DNA of 46,300 nucleotides from Burkholderia sp. E7m39. GTDB taxonomy: Bacteria > Pseudomonadota > Gammaproteobacteria > Burkholderiales > Burkholderiaceae. The stretch spans positions 1 through 46,300 of the forward strand of contig BBSL01000320.1 of assembly GCA_001319865.1 (NCBI GenBank), in the 5' to 3' direction. Below the pieces are notes generated by a model. The model made no database searches and was not told the origin of the DNA. It saw nothing but the letters and a program-made list of their open reading frames with translations. Positions 9,171 to 17,699 of the stretch are shown here, piece after piece; the stretch's first letter is position 1; the number at the start of each line of letters is the position of its first letter. A program made the translations under genes and the position numbers.

Positions 9171-9387
9171 AACCATTCACTTCCGAAACGGCGAGTGCGA
9201 TACGATCGCGCATAGCTGCATCGAGCGTTCTCTCCAGTGGACCCTTGAACGCCGCTAACGCGTGCGGGATCTCGGCCATCATCTCAAAAATGTTCGGAAC
9301 GAAACCAAAAAGCTTCTCGAAGCTGTCGGAGGTGGCCTGCGACTCGGCCTTGATTTGCGTGGGGGATGAACTAACACTATCGACCAT
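9168..9387 (-). pseudogene. Truncated CMD/AhpD-like gene, interrupted at its active site
   Basis: The start at 9387 (MVDSVSSSPTQ) has GGAG six bases upstream. LFGFVPNIFEMMAEIPHALA and RDRIALAVSEVNG match the first 75 residues of the neighbouring 180-residue CMD proteins. Just where the CxxC should come, the sequence reads NGSDS and then runs into the IS607-like remnant. The first Cys codon has become Ser and the second is lost with the rest of the gene. The frame continues for about 30 codons into IS sequence, ending at 9085. The product, if made, cannot be a thiol peroxidase. Confidence 0.8.
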
Positions 9388-9592
9388 GTTTTCTCCATTC
9401 AAACTCGTTGTTTTGATCAGAGGGGATCCTATCCTGCTCAACGTGCATGAATAACCCAACTCATATGATATTTGCTGTCTCGAAAACTGAGAGGACGATG
9501 ACGAAGAACGCTTGGCTCTCTTGATCCTTTCGAGCATGAATTCGGCCACCAATCGCCCTTTTTAATGGTATTTGCACGTTTTAGTTGAGATG

Positions 9593-10576
9593 TTATAAAA
9601 TTTGATTCGTTGATGCGTGAACGGAGTCTTGATTCTCGCGACGCGAGCTGCCGACCATAAGTCTCTCTTTATCACCATTCAATGCGTTTCGCAGCCTCGG
9701 GACGCAAAATTCGATGAATCTTCGGATCTTGATTGGCTGCATCTTATGGCCAGCATGCACGACGCTGACCGGCATCGGTTCCGGCTCGAAATCTCTAAGG
9801 ACAAGTGTTAGCACACCAGCTTCGACTGCATGGGCAATCTGATAGCAAAGAACATGCGTTACGCCGACACCAGCGATGGCAGCGTCGATTGCAGCTTCAG
9901 CTGTGTTTACGGAGAGCCGAGGACGAATGCCGACCTGTCGATCTGGCTGCTGACCTTGATTAGAAGCGAAGGTCCACGTTGCCCCCGACGCCAGTGCCTC
10001 AAAGCTTACGCAGGAATGTTCTGCCAGATCTTCCGGACTCTTGGGCTTACCGGCGCCGGCGAAGTAGGCGGGGCTTCCGCAGAACACTCGACATACCGTA
10101 CCGACGTGCGTTGCTACGAGCGAGCTGTCTGGCAAATGACCGATACGCAGTGCAATGTCGATCCTGTCGTCAATCAAGTGCAGACTCCGATCCGATAGGA
10201 TGAGCTTGACGCGAATTTCCGGGAAGGCGGCGAGGAAATCGTTAACGACTGGCAAGAGATGAAGGCGGCCGAAGACGATGGGCGCTGTGACGACCATGTC
10301 GCCGCAAGGGGTTGAGTATTCACCCGACGCGTTCCGTTCAGCGTCGCCGACCTGATCGAGGATAGTCCTGCAGGCGTTCAGATATGCTTCGCCAGCCTCC
10401 GTTAGCGTCAGCTTCCGTGTTGAGCGAACGAGCAATCGTGCGTTCAGATGCTGTTCAAGCTCTGCAACCTTGCGGCTTACGGTCGGTAAGGGAGTGGCGA
10501 GTTTGCGGGCTGCGGCAGAGAAGCTGCCGAGGTCCGCCGCGGTAACGAAGAACGACATTGCCTCGAAGCGATCCAT
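9593..10576 (-). CDS. LysR-family transcriptional regulator
   Basis: 327 residues. The winged helix-turn-helix is at residues 1-60 (MDRFEAMSFFVTAADLGSFS, AARKLATPLPTVSRKVAELE), followed by the linker helix and a periplasmic-binding-protein-like effector domain (MVVTAPIVFGRLHLLPVVND, then DIALRIGHLPDSSLVA). It belongs to the subgroup of E. coli YafC/DmlR-like regulators that begin MDRxxAM. The last 25 residues are a polar tail. It is divergent from the CMD gene at 10687 with a 110-bp gap that contains a LysR-type motif, so it probably controls that gene and itself. The inducer is unknown. Confidence 0.93.
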   Translation of the reverse strand: MDRFEAMSFFVTAADLGSFSAAARKLATPLPTVSRKVAELEQHLNARLLVRSTRKLTLTEAGEAYLNACRTILDQVGDAERNASGEYSTPCGDMVVTAPIVFGRLHLLPVVNDFLAAFPEIRVKLILSDRSLHLIDDRIDIALRIGHLPDSSLVATHVGTVCRVFCGSPAYFAGAGKPKSPEDLAEHSCVSFEALASGATWTFASNQGQQPDRQVGIRPRLSVNTAEAAIDAAIAGVGVTHVLCYQIAHAVEAGVLTLVLRDFEPEPMPVSVVHAGHKMQPIKIRRFIEFCVPRLRNALNGDKERLMVGSSRRENQDSVHASTNQIL

Positions 10577-10591
10577 CTATCCTCTCATTGT

Positions 10592-10610
10592 TTGAGATAA
10601 AACATATCAA
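10592..10610. promoter_or_regulatory. Candidate LysR operator TTGA-N11-TCAA
   Basis: TTGA-N11-TCAA, containing GATA-N5-TATC, lies 16 bases before the LysR start and 77 bases before the divergent CMD start. It fits the T-N11-A rule for LysR-type binding sites. Confidence 0.5.
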
Positions 10611-10686
10611 AAATACAGGATTATCAAAGAGAGCGCGCTATTAGCATTCCTTTCAATTAGTAATGGGTGGTCAACAGGAGAAATAG

Positions 10687-11235
10687 ATGCCCAGAGTCAC
10701 GATTCCAGATCGCGATGACGCGCCCACGGAGTCGCGGGAAATGTTGAATGCCGTCGCCCGACACCCGCGGTTCGTGCCGGCGCTCTTCCGGGCTGCCTCC
10801 ATAAGCCCTGACGCCCTCAGAGGGTTGACACAACTCAGCGGGGCAGTATCCAGAGCATTTGACGCGCGAAGCCTCGCGCGCATCGCATTGGCGGTATCTC
10901 AGGTCAATGAATGCATATATTGCCTGTCCCTCCACACGTATCTTGGCATGAACTTCGGGAAACTGAGTCCGCACGAAATGTTGCGCAACCGGTGGGGTAA
11001 GTCCATCGACGCAAAATCGACGGCGCTAGGAATGTTCGTCCGGAGATTGGTGGAGACGCGAGGAAATGTCGTGGACAGCGAGTTACAAATGATTCGTGAT
11101 GCTGGATTTGGTGACGCTCAAATCATCGAGATTGTTGCGGCGAGTGCGTATTGCATCTTCACAAACCTGATCAACAACGTGTTTGACACGAAGGTTGACT
11201 TTCCCGAAGTAGATGTTGATGCAAACGCAGCGTGA
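10687..11235 (+). CDS. CMD/AhpD-like protein (180-residue type), His form
   Basis: 182 residues. The motif ECIYCLSLHTY places the redox cysteines at 76 and 79 with His83 three residues after, the arrangement of active AhpD-like peroxidases. Flanking family signatures are IALAVSQVN before the motif and FTNLINNVFDTKVDFP at the C-terminus; the latter is shared with the other large CMD copies in this window. AGGAG six bases upstream fixes the start. It is divergent from the LysR gene, with a probable operator between them. The likely role is reduction of peroxides or a related thiol-based reaction in the cytoplasm; the substrate and electron donor are unknown. Confidence 0.9.
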   Translation: MPRVTIPDRDDAPTESREMLNAVARHPRFVPALFRAASISPDALRGLTQLSGAVSRAFDARSLARIALAVSQVNECIYCLSLHTYLGMNFGKLSPHEMLRNRWGKSIDAKSTALGMFVRRLVETRGNVVDSELQMIRDAGFGDAQIIEIVAASAYCIFTNLINNVFDTKVDFPEVDVDANAA

Positions 11236-11651
11236 CGCATCTCGTCAGAGAGGTGAATCTAACACTCTGATATGCCCACGCCTAAGAGTGGCTAGGACGA
11301 TGTCTGCAAATACCAGCAAGTGTCTAGAACGCACGATCCTCCAAGTGCTGGGTGGGCGGACCGGAGATAGTCGTTTCTGTGAGCCGGTTACCAGAGCGGG
11401 CTGTGTCCGCTCAGATCGTTCGACATCGTTCATGACGTTCGATGTTCGACGCCGCGACGATAGGAAGACGCCTTGGTAATAAGGTTTGCGGGTCTTTATG
11501 TGCCTCGGGAGCTGGGATGCGGGTGCTTGGGCGAAGGAGGTTCGGTCGGTGCAGTTAGACTTGAAGGTCGATGGGCAATGGTCAGCGCGCCCACAGCGAG
11601 TCGGCCAACTCAATCGGTATGTTAAATAAAAGTTTGCGGTAAGGATTTCGG
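11236..11651. other. Intergenic stretch without a recognisable gene
   Basis: About 415 bp between two rightward genes. I found no family match, hairpin or IS end. The leader just before the TetR gene is AT-rich (GGTATGTTAAATAAAAG) and probably promoter DNA. Confidence 0.4.
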
Positions 11652-12242
11652 ATGGCTGCAAAGAGACGGTTTGATGAGCACGCAGTTTTCAACGTTGCAA
11701 TGGAGGTATTGGAGCGCCGAGGGTACAAGGAAGCCACCATGGTAGAGTTGGCGGAGGCGACGGGAGTGCAACGTGGCGCGTTCTACAGCGCTTACGGAAG
11801 CAAAGAAGAGTTCTTTCTTAGGGCATTCGACTACCTGGCGGGCAGGTTTTACGAACAGATTACCCATGCTCTCGCGAAGCCTGATAGGCGCGCTCGCCTG
11901 CAGTCCTTTTTGGAATTGATTATCCCTGTTGATAGCACTTCGCGTTGTTTTGCCGTCGTCGCGACCCGGTTGACCGCTGAATCGATGGATTCGTCACACA
12001 GATTACGGGATTCGTTGGCGGAGTTCTTTATCGAGCTCGAGAACCTGTTATGCGAAGCTCTTAGCGTAGAGGGCGACGGTATGCGATTGTCCATGTCGGC
12101 GCATGAAGCGGCAAAGCTTGTTGTTGCAACTACACGTGGGATCGCCGTAATGCGCAACATACACATGAACCGCATGACGGTTACATCCGTTACCAGTGCA
12201 CTCCTTAACGCCGTGATGTCATCTGCCCCCCAAGACTCGTGA
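11652..12242 (+). CDS. TetR/AcrR-family transcriptional regulator
   Basis: 196 residues. The N-terminal helix-turn-helix reads FNVAMEVLERRGYKEATMVE, then LAEATGVQRGAFYSAYGSKE (residues about 12-50). The C-terminal part begins after the EEFFLRAFDYL helix and is not close to the other TetR here. AAGGA seven bases upstream supports the start. It is transcribed toward the CMD gene at 12600, which begins 357 bp downstream with its own promoter-like sequence. The gene looks intact. Ligand and operator are unknown. Confidence 0.9.
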   Translation: MAAKRRFDEHAVFNVAMEVLERRGYKEATMVELAEATGVQRGAFYSAYGSKEEFFLRAFDYLAGRFYEQITHALAKPDRRARLQSFLELIIPVDSTSRCFAVVATRLTAESMDSSHRLRDSLAEFFIELENLLCEALSVEGDGMRLSMSAHEAAKLVVATTRGIAVMRNIHMNRMTVTSVTSALLNAVMSSAPQDS

Positions 12243-12523
12243 CAGTTGACTTTGCTGAACATAAACCTGTCGACACGGGTTTGGGGCGTAGGGTATCCAT
12301 CGTGGTCCTGCCAACAGCATGGCATTTCAACCGCTAACGGCGGCGCCTTCCATACTCCGACCTCACGTTTTCGATCACCTGCCCATCTCGCCAATACCGG
12401 TAAGCAAACCTTTAACCGGGAATATGTTCGGTCGTGCGGGGGCCTCCTTCAGGGCGGCCTGTCGGTTCCACTTCTGCCGCGACGAGGAGTTCTCACGTTG
12501 TGAAATTGCAGTTTTCAGATTCA

Positions 12524-12552
12524 TTGGCTTATCAGAATATTGAGGCGATACT
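12524..12552 (+). promoter_or_regulatory. Candidate sigma-70 promoter of the CMD gene at 12600
   Basis: TTGGCT at 12524-12529, a 17-base spacer and GATACT at 12547-12552, ending 48 bases before the CMD start. A related TTGGGT/TTGGCT-type block lies upstream of the truncated CMD gene and of the CMD gene that starts at 14514. Confidence 0.4.
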
Positions 12553-12599
12553 ATGATGGACCCGGTGCTGCACCTGGTCGGTGCAATCGGAGGAACAAA

Positions 12600-13139
12600 A
12601 TGTCCCGTATCGATATTCCAGGTCATCAAGAAACTGCTGCTTCCAGTCTGCAACCTCTATTTCACTTAGTTAGCAGGCGTTTTGGATTCGTCCCGGATCT
12701 GTATCGGGTCCTGTCCATCAGTCCACACTCGTTGGCTGGGTTGATGGAGATGCAGGCCGCGCTTTCACGGACCTTGGATGGGCGTACGCGCGAAAGGATC
12801 GCGATAGCTGTGTCCGAAGTTAACGGCTGCGACTATTGTGTTTATGCGTATTCGTACGTCGCACACTATTTCGCTAAGCTCGTCCCGCACGAGATAGCCT
12901 TGAACCGTGTCGGACGATCGCTGAACCGCGATGCAGAGTCAGCGATAAAGTTCGCGCGGAAGGTTTCGGTATCGGGAGGAAAAGTGAACGAGGAGGACCT
13001 CAACGGCATACGCGATGCAGGGTATTCTGATGCGCAGATTGTGGAGATCATCGCACTGTGCGCGCAGGTATTTTTGACCAACCTTCTAGCCAACGTATTT
13101 GACATCAAGCCTGATTTCCCGGAGTTTTCTCGACTGTAG
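12600..13139 (+). CDS. CMD/AhpD-like protein (180-residue type), Tyr form
   Basis: 179 residues. The motif NGCDYCVYAYSY has the two cysteines at 77 and 80, but Tyr84 stands where the AhpD-type His is expected. The rest follows the family: FGFVPDLYRVLSISP near 28, RIAIAVSEVN, and LLANVFDIKPDFPEF at the end. GGAGGAA seven bases upstream is a strong ribosome site, which rules out the longer in-frame start at 12540. The missing His suggests altered proton transfer or a non-peroxidase role. The gene follows a TetR regulator in the same direction and converges with the hypothetical gene at 13105-13785. Confidence 0.9.
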   Translation: MSRIDIPGHQETAASSLQPLFHLVSRRFGFVPDLYRVLSISPHSLAGLMEMQAALSRTLDGRTRERIAIAVSEVNGCDYCVYAYSYVAHYFAKLVPHEIALNRVGRSLNRDAESAIKFARKVSVSGGKVNEEDLNGIRDAGYSDAQIVEIIALCAQVFLTNLLANVFDIKPDFPEFSRL

Positions 13140-13785
13140 CAGCTGTGCATGAAGACTTAATTGACGCTGGCGTCCAGCGTCCTCCGATAACTAACGACAC
13201 GTTCCTTGTGTATATCCCTTCTAGCACACAACCGAGCTCAGAGCTCTTCCTCGTCGATTTCGTTGGCTTATATTGAAACTTTGTGCGACGAGTCGACGAC
13301 TCCGTCTGGTTCAGGTGAAAGAAACCCCATCCTGGTTCCGCACCGAATTGCAGACTGTCCTTGACTGCCACATTGGCAGATTTCATGGCAGAGGAGTCAG
13401 AACACAGTCTGCAGCTTCGATCCGCGAGCCTAGAACTCACGATGGGGTGACTGTCGTCGGTTCTCTTGAACGCTATGATGCCTTCTGGAACCGTGTTGTT
13501 GCACAGGAAATGTTTATATGCGGCGGGGTCGACGTAGGCGTCCGAATAGCCCATTACCATGCAGTGGTCGACGAGGTTACGAACTGGCTCATCGGTCAAA
13601 CGAAGATGAATCCACTCGTGGAAGTTGGTTGGTAAGATTAGATCGCCGCAGATCGAATATTCCAGCGTCGCCCTCCGTACTGATGTGGGCTTTATCGATG
13701 TAAGCAATAGTTGACGGAGATAAGCGATCCCCGCTAATGCTACGCAGATAGCAAATATTTCCATCATTTCAGCCGGATCGTACAT
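13105..13785 (-). CDS. Hypothetical protein with an N-terminal membrane segment
   Basis: 226 codons. The start at 13785 (MYDPAEMMEIFAICVALAG) has AGGAG four bases upstream, which supports translation. Residues about 7-26 are hydrophobic and could be an anchor. The middle part (NFHEWIHLRLTDEPVRNLVD) is ordinary coding-like sequence, while the last 60 residues are rich in Ser, Thr and Arg and overlap the 3' end of the convergent CMD gene by 35 bp, so the true end may differ. I recognise no family. It could be a decayed gene that is open by chance. Confidence 0.4.
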   Translation of the reverse strand: MYDPAEMMEIFAICVALAGIAYLRQLLLTSIKPTSVRRATLEYSICGDLILPTNFHEWIHLRLTDEPVRNLVDHCMVMGYSDAYVDPAAYKHFLCNNTVPEGIIAFKRTDDSHPIVSSRLADRSCRLCSDSSAMKSANVAVKDSLQFGAEPGWGFFHLNQTESSTRRTKFQYKPTKSTRKSSELGCVLEGIYTRNVSLVIGGRWTPASIKSSCTAATVEKTPGNQA

Positions 13786-13965
13786 CACACTCCTCACGCT
13801 CGCCATGTAACCCAATGTAGTGATTCAACGAAAATACGACGACTTCGTCAATCATCTATCAGGTTGATCACAAGATACCTCAGTATATCCGCGGACATCG
13901 TTACTAAACCGGTGACATGAGCGAGGCGGACGAGAGCACCGCGGCGCCTAGGCCACGATAATCAA

Positions 13966-14514
13966 CTATGGCAATTTCGGGTCCGCGGTAGCGACTGGGA
14001 AGTCGATAGGCGTGTCGAACACGTTGTTGATGAAATTGGTGAACAGGGATTGAACGCTAAGCGCAATGATCTCGACTAGATTGGCGTCCGTGAACCCGGC
14101 TTGTCGCGCGATATCTAGATCTGATTCGGTCACTTTGCCGCGCATTTCCAGTATTTTCTTTGCCAAGCGGACCGCAGCGTCCCGCTTCGGGTCACTGGAT
14201 GTGCCCATCCGGTTGAGCGCGATCTCCTCTAGGCTAAGATTAGTAGCATTAGCCGCCCAGAAGGTGTACGCAGACAGGCAGTATCGGCAGGAATTTACTT
14301 GCGACACAACCAGTGCGATCGCGTCTCTCGTCTGCGAATCTAATGTCTTCGCGAGAGCTCCCTGGAGGCCCGTCCAACCAATTAACGCGTCTGGGCTGAG
14401 AGACATGATACTGAACTGGTTCGGAGTAAATCCAAATTGTCTGTTGAACGCGTCAAGCATCGGCTTCGAGGCGAGGGGCATTTCGTTGCACGTCGGGATT
14501 GCGATACGGGTCAT
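13966..14514 (-). CDS. CMD/AhpD-like protein (180-residue type), Tyr form
   Basis: 182 residues. The motif NSCRYCLSAYTF has cysteines at 76 and 79 and Tyr83 in place of the AhpD-type His, like the copy at 12600. Other family signatures are FGFTPNQFSIMSLSPDALI, AIALVVSQVN and FTNFINNVFDTPIDFP. The ATG at 14514 matches the conserved start M(S/T)RI(D/A)IP of the paralogues. It is on the strand opposite to the other large CMD genes and is followed on the left by the unknown gene at 13105-13785. A CGTTGGCTT block about 25 bases upstream resembles the promoter block of the 12600 copy. Substrate unknown. Confidence 0.9.
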   Translation of the reverse strand: MTRIAIPTCNEMPLASKPMLDAFNRQFGFTPNQFSIMSLSPDALIGWTGLQGALAKTLDSQTRDAIALVVSQVNSCRYCLSAYTFWAANATNLSLEEIALNRMGTSSDPKRDAAVRLAKKILEMRGKVTESDLDIARQAGFTDANLVEIIALSVQSLFTNFINNVFDTPIDFPVATADPKLP

Positions 14515-14624
14515 TTAGTTTATCCGGTTGAAAGCCAACGAGGACGACAAGTGAGATTGTAGCTAACGCTGTTATCGATACAGATGCGTTTTTACGAGAT
14601 GCGATTCATGACTCGAGAGATGGC

Positions 14625-15287
14625 TTACCGATCTGACTTTGGCAGGCGTGTTTCCATTTTGACCAGTTCCACGAGCGTGTTCGCTTTCATCTTACGCATG
14701 AGCTGCCCCCGATGTACTTTTATGGTTATCTCACTCAGATTCAGCTTTGCCGCGATCTGCTTGTTCATCATTCCGCCTGTGACCATGGACAGGAGCTTTC
14801 GCTCATGGGCGGTCAAGGACTCATATCGTTCGCGCAACTCCCGACGGCCGCGTTCGTTTTCGCGCCGTGCACGGTCGTGAATCATCGCAGAACGGACAGC
14901 GTCAAGCATGTCCTGATCACGAAAAGGCTTGCTCAGAAAGTTGTGGGCGCCTGACTTCATCGCCTTAACAGTCATCGCAATATCACCGTGTGCGGTCATA
15001 AAGACGATTGGTACGTGAACCTGGAGCTTGGCAAGGCGTTCTTGTGCCTCAAGTCCGCCGATCCCCGGCATCCGAATATCGAGGATGAGGCAGCTCGGTA
15101 ACGCGGCAGCCTTGTCTGCGTTCTTCACCAATAGCTCAATCATTTCCGTGGCTGAGCCAAAGAGCCTTACCTCCACGCCCACGGTTGCTAAAAGATCTGA
15201 GACAGATTCTCTGACAGAGATATCGTCATCGATGACATAGACTAAAGGAGACGATTCCATATCCCGATCTTCCGATGAAATAGACAT
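14625..15287 (-). CDS. FixJ-family two-component response regulator with LuxR HTH
   Basis: 220 residues. The receiver has VIDDD at 18-22, phospho-acceptor Asp70 in LILDIRMP and Lys120 in SKPF. The LuxR-type helix-turn-helix near 160-205 contains MNKQIAAKLNLSEITIKVHR. It begins 21 bp after the stop of the kinase gene on the same strand, so the two are very likely one operon and a cognate pair. A second possible start at 15260 has a better GGAAG site. It is paralogous to the regulator at 5.2-5.9 kb, which suggests duplication of a whole kinase-regulator unit. All phosphorylation residues are present. Confidence 0.92.
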   Translation of the reverse strand: MSISSEDRDMESSPLVYVIDDDISVRESVSDLLATVGVEVRLFGSATEMIELLVKNADKAAALPSCLILDIRMPGIGGLEAQERLAKLQVHVPIVFMTAHGDIAMTVKAMKSGAHNFLSKPFRDQDMLDAVRSAMIHDRARRENERGRRELRERYESLTAHERKLLSMVTGGMMNKQIAAKLNLSEITIKVHRGQLMRKMKANTLVELVKMETRLPKSDR

Positions 15288-15308
15288 ATCTGTCTATTCG
15301 TTTTATGA

Positions 15309-16997
15309 TTAAGACCGAACGTAATCCACTGATGTGCCGTCTAAATACGGCAATGTAAAGCGGAATACGGTTTCCTGTTTGCACCGTTCGGCTCGAAGTA
15401 GCCCCCCGTGCGCCTCTACGATGGAACGGCACACTTTCAGTCCCATGCCCATACCATTGGGTTTAGTTGTAAATAGTGCGTCGAAAATCTCATCCGCGGA
15501 GTATTCGCCGAACCCACACCCATTGTCTTGGACGGTCACCATCGCGAAGGTATCATGCGGGGTGGAGTTCACGATCAGAGACTTTTGCGTCCCGACCACG
15601 GGTAGCAAAGCGTCCATAGAATTGCGTATCAGATTTTCCAAAACCTGTTGAATCTGTGTGCGATCACCGAGTACCGGTTTGGCTACAGCGGTTTGCAGGC
15701 GTAATCGGATGTTGGCGCGGTCGAGCTCGCCCTGCAGCAGAAACGCGACTTCTCTGATGGCATCGTCGAGGTCCACAGGAACCTTAGTAATACCCGAATT
15801 GGACGCTACAGCCCGCAAGCCTCTGAATACGTCAGCAGCCCGACGGGCGTCTCGAGCCACTCGTCGAACGGAATCGCGTGCCCGAGCTGCTTCTGCGGGT
15901 GATTTCGATAGCCACCTAAGACAGGCCTCTGCGTTCGTAATGATTCCCGTGAGTGGCTGGTAAACCTCGTGGACAATTGATGCTGCCATCTCGCCCATCG
16001 TGGAGAGGCGATGGGCACGCGCGAGTTCCGCGCGCGCCGCTTGTAATGCGTTCTCTGCATTGCGTCGTTCTGTGACGTCAACGGTTATCCCGATGTACTG
16101 CAGATCTTCCGTGTCGCCAGTCTGCGGGTGACCTTCCACCTGTACATATTTGATTTCCCCAAAGCCGACCACAATCCTGAATTCGAGTTTGAAAACGCGC
16201 CGAGCGGCAATGGCTTTCACGAGTGCGATTCGCACGAGTGGGAGGTCGTCAGGGTGGGTCAGACTTATGAGTTTGGCGCTCTCGATACGTCGCTCACACG
16301 GTATTTCATATATCCGAAAAAACTCGGAAGATGCTTCTAACAGGTCTGTACCCGCGCGCCACCTCCAGCTACCCGTTTGACTCATCCTTTGCATGTGGGC
16401 TAGCTCTTTTTTGTTTGCACACAGCGCACCTTCGACCTCTTCAATCGTCCTATTCTCAAGAGCGAGGCGTGAACGAAGCCGCAAATTTTCTCGTTTCACT
16501 GCGGCTTGCGTTGAGAGGATATTCAGGTGGGAAAGCAGGGCTAGATCGAGCGGTAGGGTATCGCGGTGTGTGTCGAGACAGAGCATCTCCTTACTCTCGC
16601 CACTACTGTGCAGGGGCACACATAGCACGGGGCTATCAATGCTGTCGGGTTGCGGGTTCACCCAGGCTTGTTCCCGTTCAGAGGAGCTAATTCCGAGGAA
16701 CACCGGCATATAGGTCAGCGAGACCGTATGGCAAACGTTCCTGAACAGTCCCTCGCACTCGACGGGTCGCCTACCATGGCTGACAAGGATTTCGTCATTG
16801 TGCGAGCGCCGTGCCTCACATTCGACTAGCATCTTCCCCCCGTCGTTTCTGATGAGCCGAGCTCGGTTCACCATCGCCATCGATATGGCGCTTTTCAGGA
16901 AAGTCGCCACGACGTCCGTTTCGCTGGTATCACGTGAAAGTTGTTGACAAGCCTGGACCATTTCGAGTAGCTGCGTGCGATGCCCATTACCGATCAT
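15309..16997 (-). CDS. Sensor histidine kinase (GAF-like, PAS, HisKA, HATPase)
   Basis: 562 residues from the ATG at 16997. Residues about 10-175 look like a GAF domain, about 200-310 a PAS domain (SWRWRAGTDLLEASSEFFRI, then YIGITVDVTERRNAE), then the H-box SIVHEVYQPL with His343, the N-box ENLIRNSMDAL near 457, G1 VQDNGCGFG near 489 and GMGMGL near 515. No membrane segment is seen, so it should sense in the cytoplasm. The reading frame stays open a further 234 codons upstream into a decayed TetR gene, so a 796-residue fusion starting at 17699 is possible. It is followed at 21 bp by its likely partner regulator. The family resembles FixL/DctB-like kinases that pair with FixJ regulators. Confidence 0.85.
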   Translation of the reverse strand: MIGNGHRTQLLEMVQACQQLSRDTSETDVVATFLKSAISMAMVNRARLIRNDGGKMLVECEARRSHNDEILVSHGRRPVECEGLFRNVCHTVSLTYMPVFLGISSSEREQAWVNPQPDSIDSPVLCVPLHSSGESKEMLCLDTHRDTLPLDLALLSHLNILSTQAAVKRENLRLRSRLALENRTIEEVEGALCANKKELAHMQRMSQTGSWRWRAGTDLLEASSEFFRIYEIPCERRIESAKLISLTHPDDLPLVRIALVKAIAARRVFKLEFRIVVGFGEIKYVQVEGHPQTGDTEDLQYIGITVDVTERRNAENALQAARAELARAHRLSTMGEMAASIVHEVYQPLTGIITNAEACLRWLSKSPAEAARARDSVRRVARDARRAADVFRGLRAVASNSGITKVPVDLDDAIREVAFLLQGELDRANIRLRLQTAVAKPVLGDRTQIQQVLENLIRNSMDALLPVVGTQKSLIVNSTPHDTFAMVTVQDNGCGFGEYSADEIFDALFTTKPNGMGMGLKVCRSIVEAHGGLLRAERCKQETVFRFTLPYLDGTSVDYVRS

Positions 16998-17279
16998 GCC
17001 TGTTTTAGTATTCAAATTCGGTTTGTGTGTGACGGAGGGCTGATTCTGCCGCTTGCCCGCTTGTAGTGTTGCATGCCGTAGAACTGTTTGGGTCTGCCGG
17101 GCTAGCTGATTTCGACGGTCCTCAGTCGGTGAAGCGTCGGACGAACGACCTCTTCGAAGTGCATGCGCTTTGGCCTTAAACGGAAGAGGATGCTCATACT
17201 GAGCGATGCTGCGAGGAGCAGGGTTCTGAGCTCGGTCGAGGGTCGAGTTTCGAAAATCTCTCCCTGCAGTTGGCCAGCA

Positions 17280-17699
17280 TACACCGCGCTCTGTCAGATA
17301 GTTCTCAATCGCCTCAATTGTTTGCGAGAGGATCGCGAAACAGTCTGTATCGGGCTTTCCTGTTTCGAAACCGGACTTATATGGAAGCCTCGCGTCACTC
17401 CTCGCCGGATGAACGCATGTATTAACGTCTCGAGCGAAGAAGTGCTCGATTTTGCGGACCGGAGAACGCTGGGACGGTTCCGCGACTATTGCGCGCCGCA
17501 ACCTTCGCTCGGCGCTGTGGACGAGTGCGCTGCGGAACAATGGCTGCTTGTCACCGAACGTGTTGTAGCAGCTTCGGCAACTTGCGTCAGCGCGTAGCGC
17601 GAACTTGCGTATCGACGCATCCAGGAAGTTGTTTCTGCCAAAATAGCTGATGGCTGCGTCGATAACCTTGAACTCATTGAATTCTCGTGAACATGGCAT
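17280..17699 (-). pseudogene. Decayed TetR-family regulator fused in frame to the kinase
   Basis: The frame from 17699 begins MPCSREFNEFKVIDAAISYF and continues to SCYNTFGDKQPLFRSAL, the helix-turn-helix and following helix of a TetR protein like the one at 6215. Homology becomes patchy after about residue 90, with a last TetR-like helix at 125-140 (ILSQTIEAIENYLTERG). The conserved ITGASLYNAFG stretch is altered to ADASCRSCYNTFG. The next 90 residues are of mixed composition, unlike a designed linker, and then the kinase begins. I infer a degraded gene whose stop was lost, though a working fusion cannot be excluded. Confidence 0.6.
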
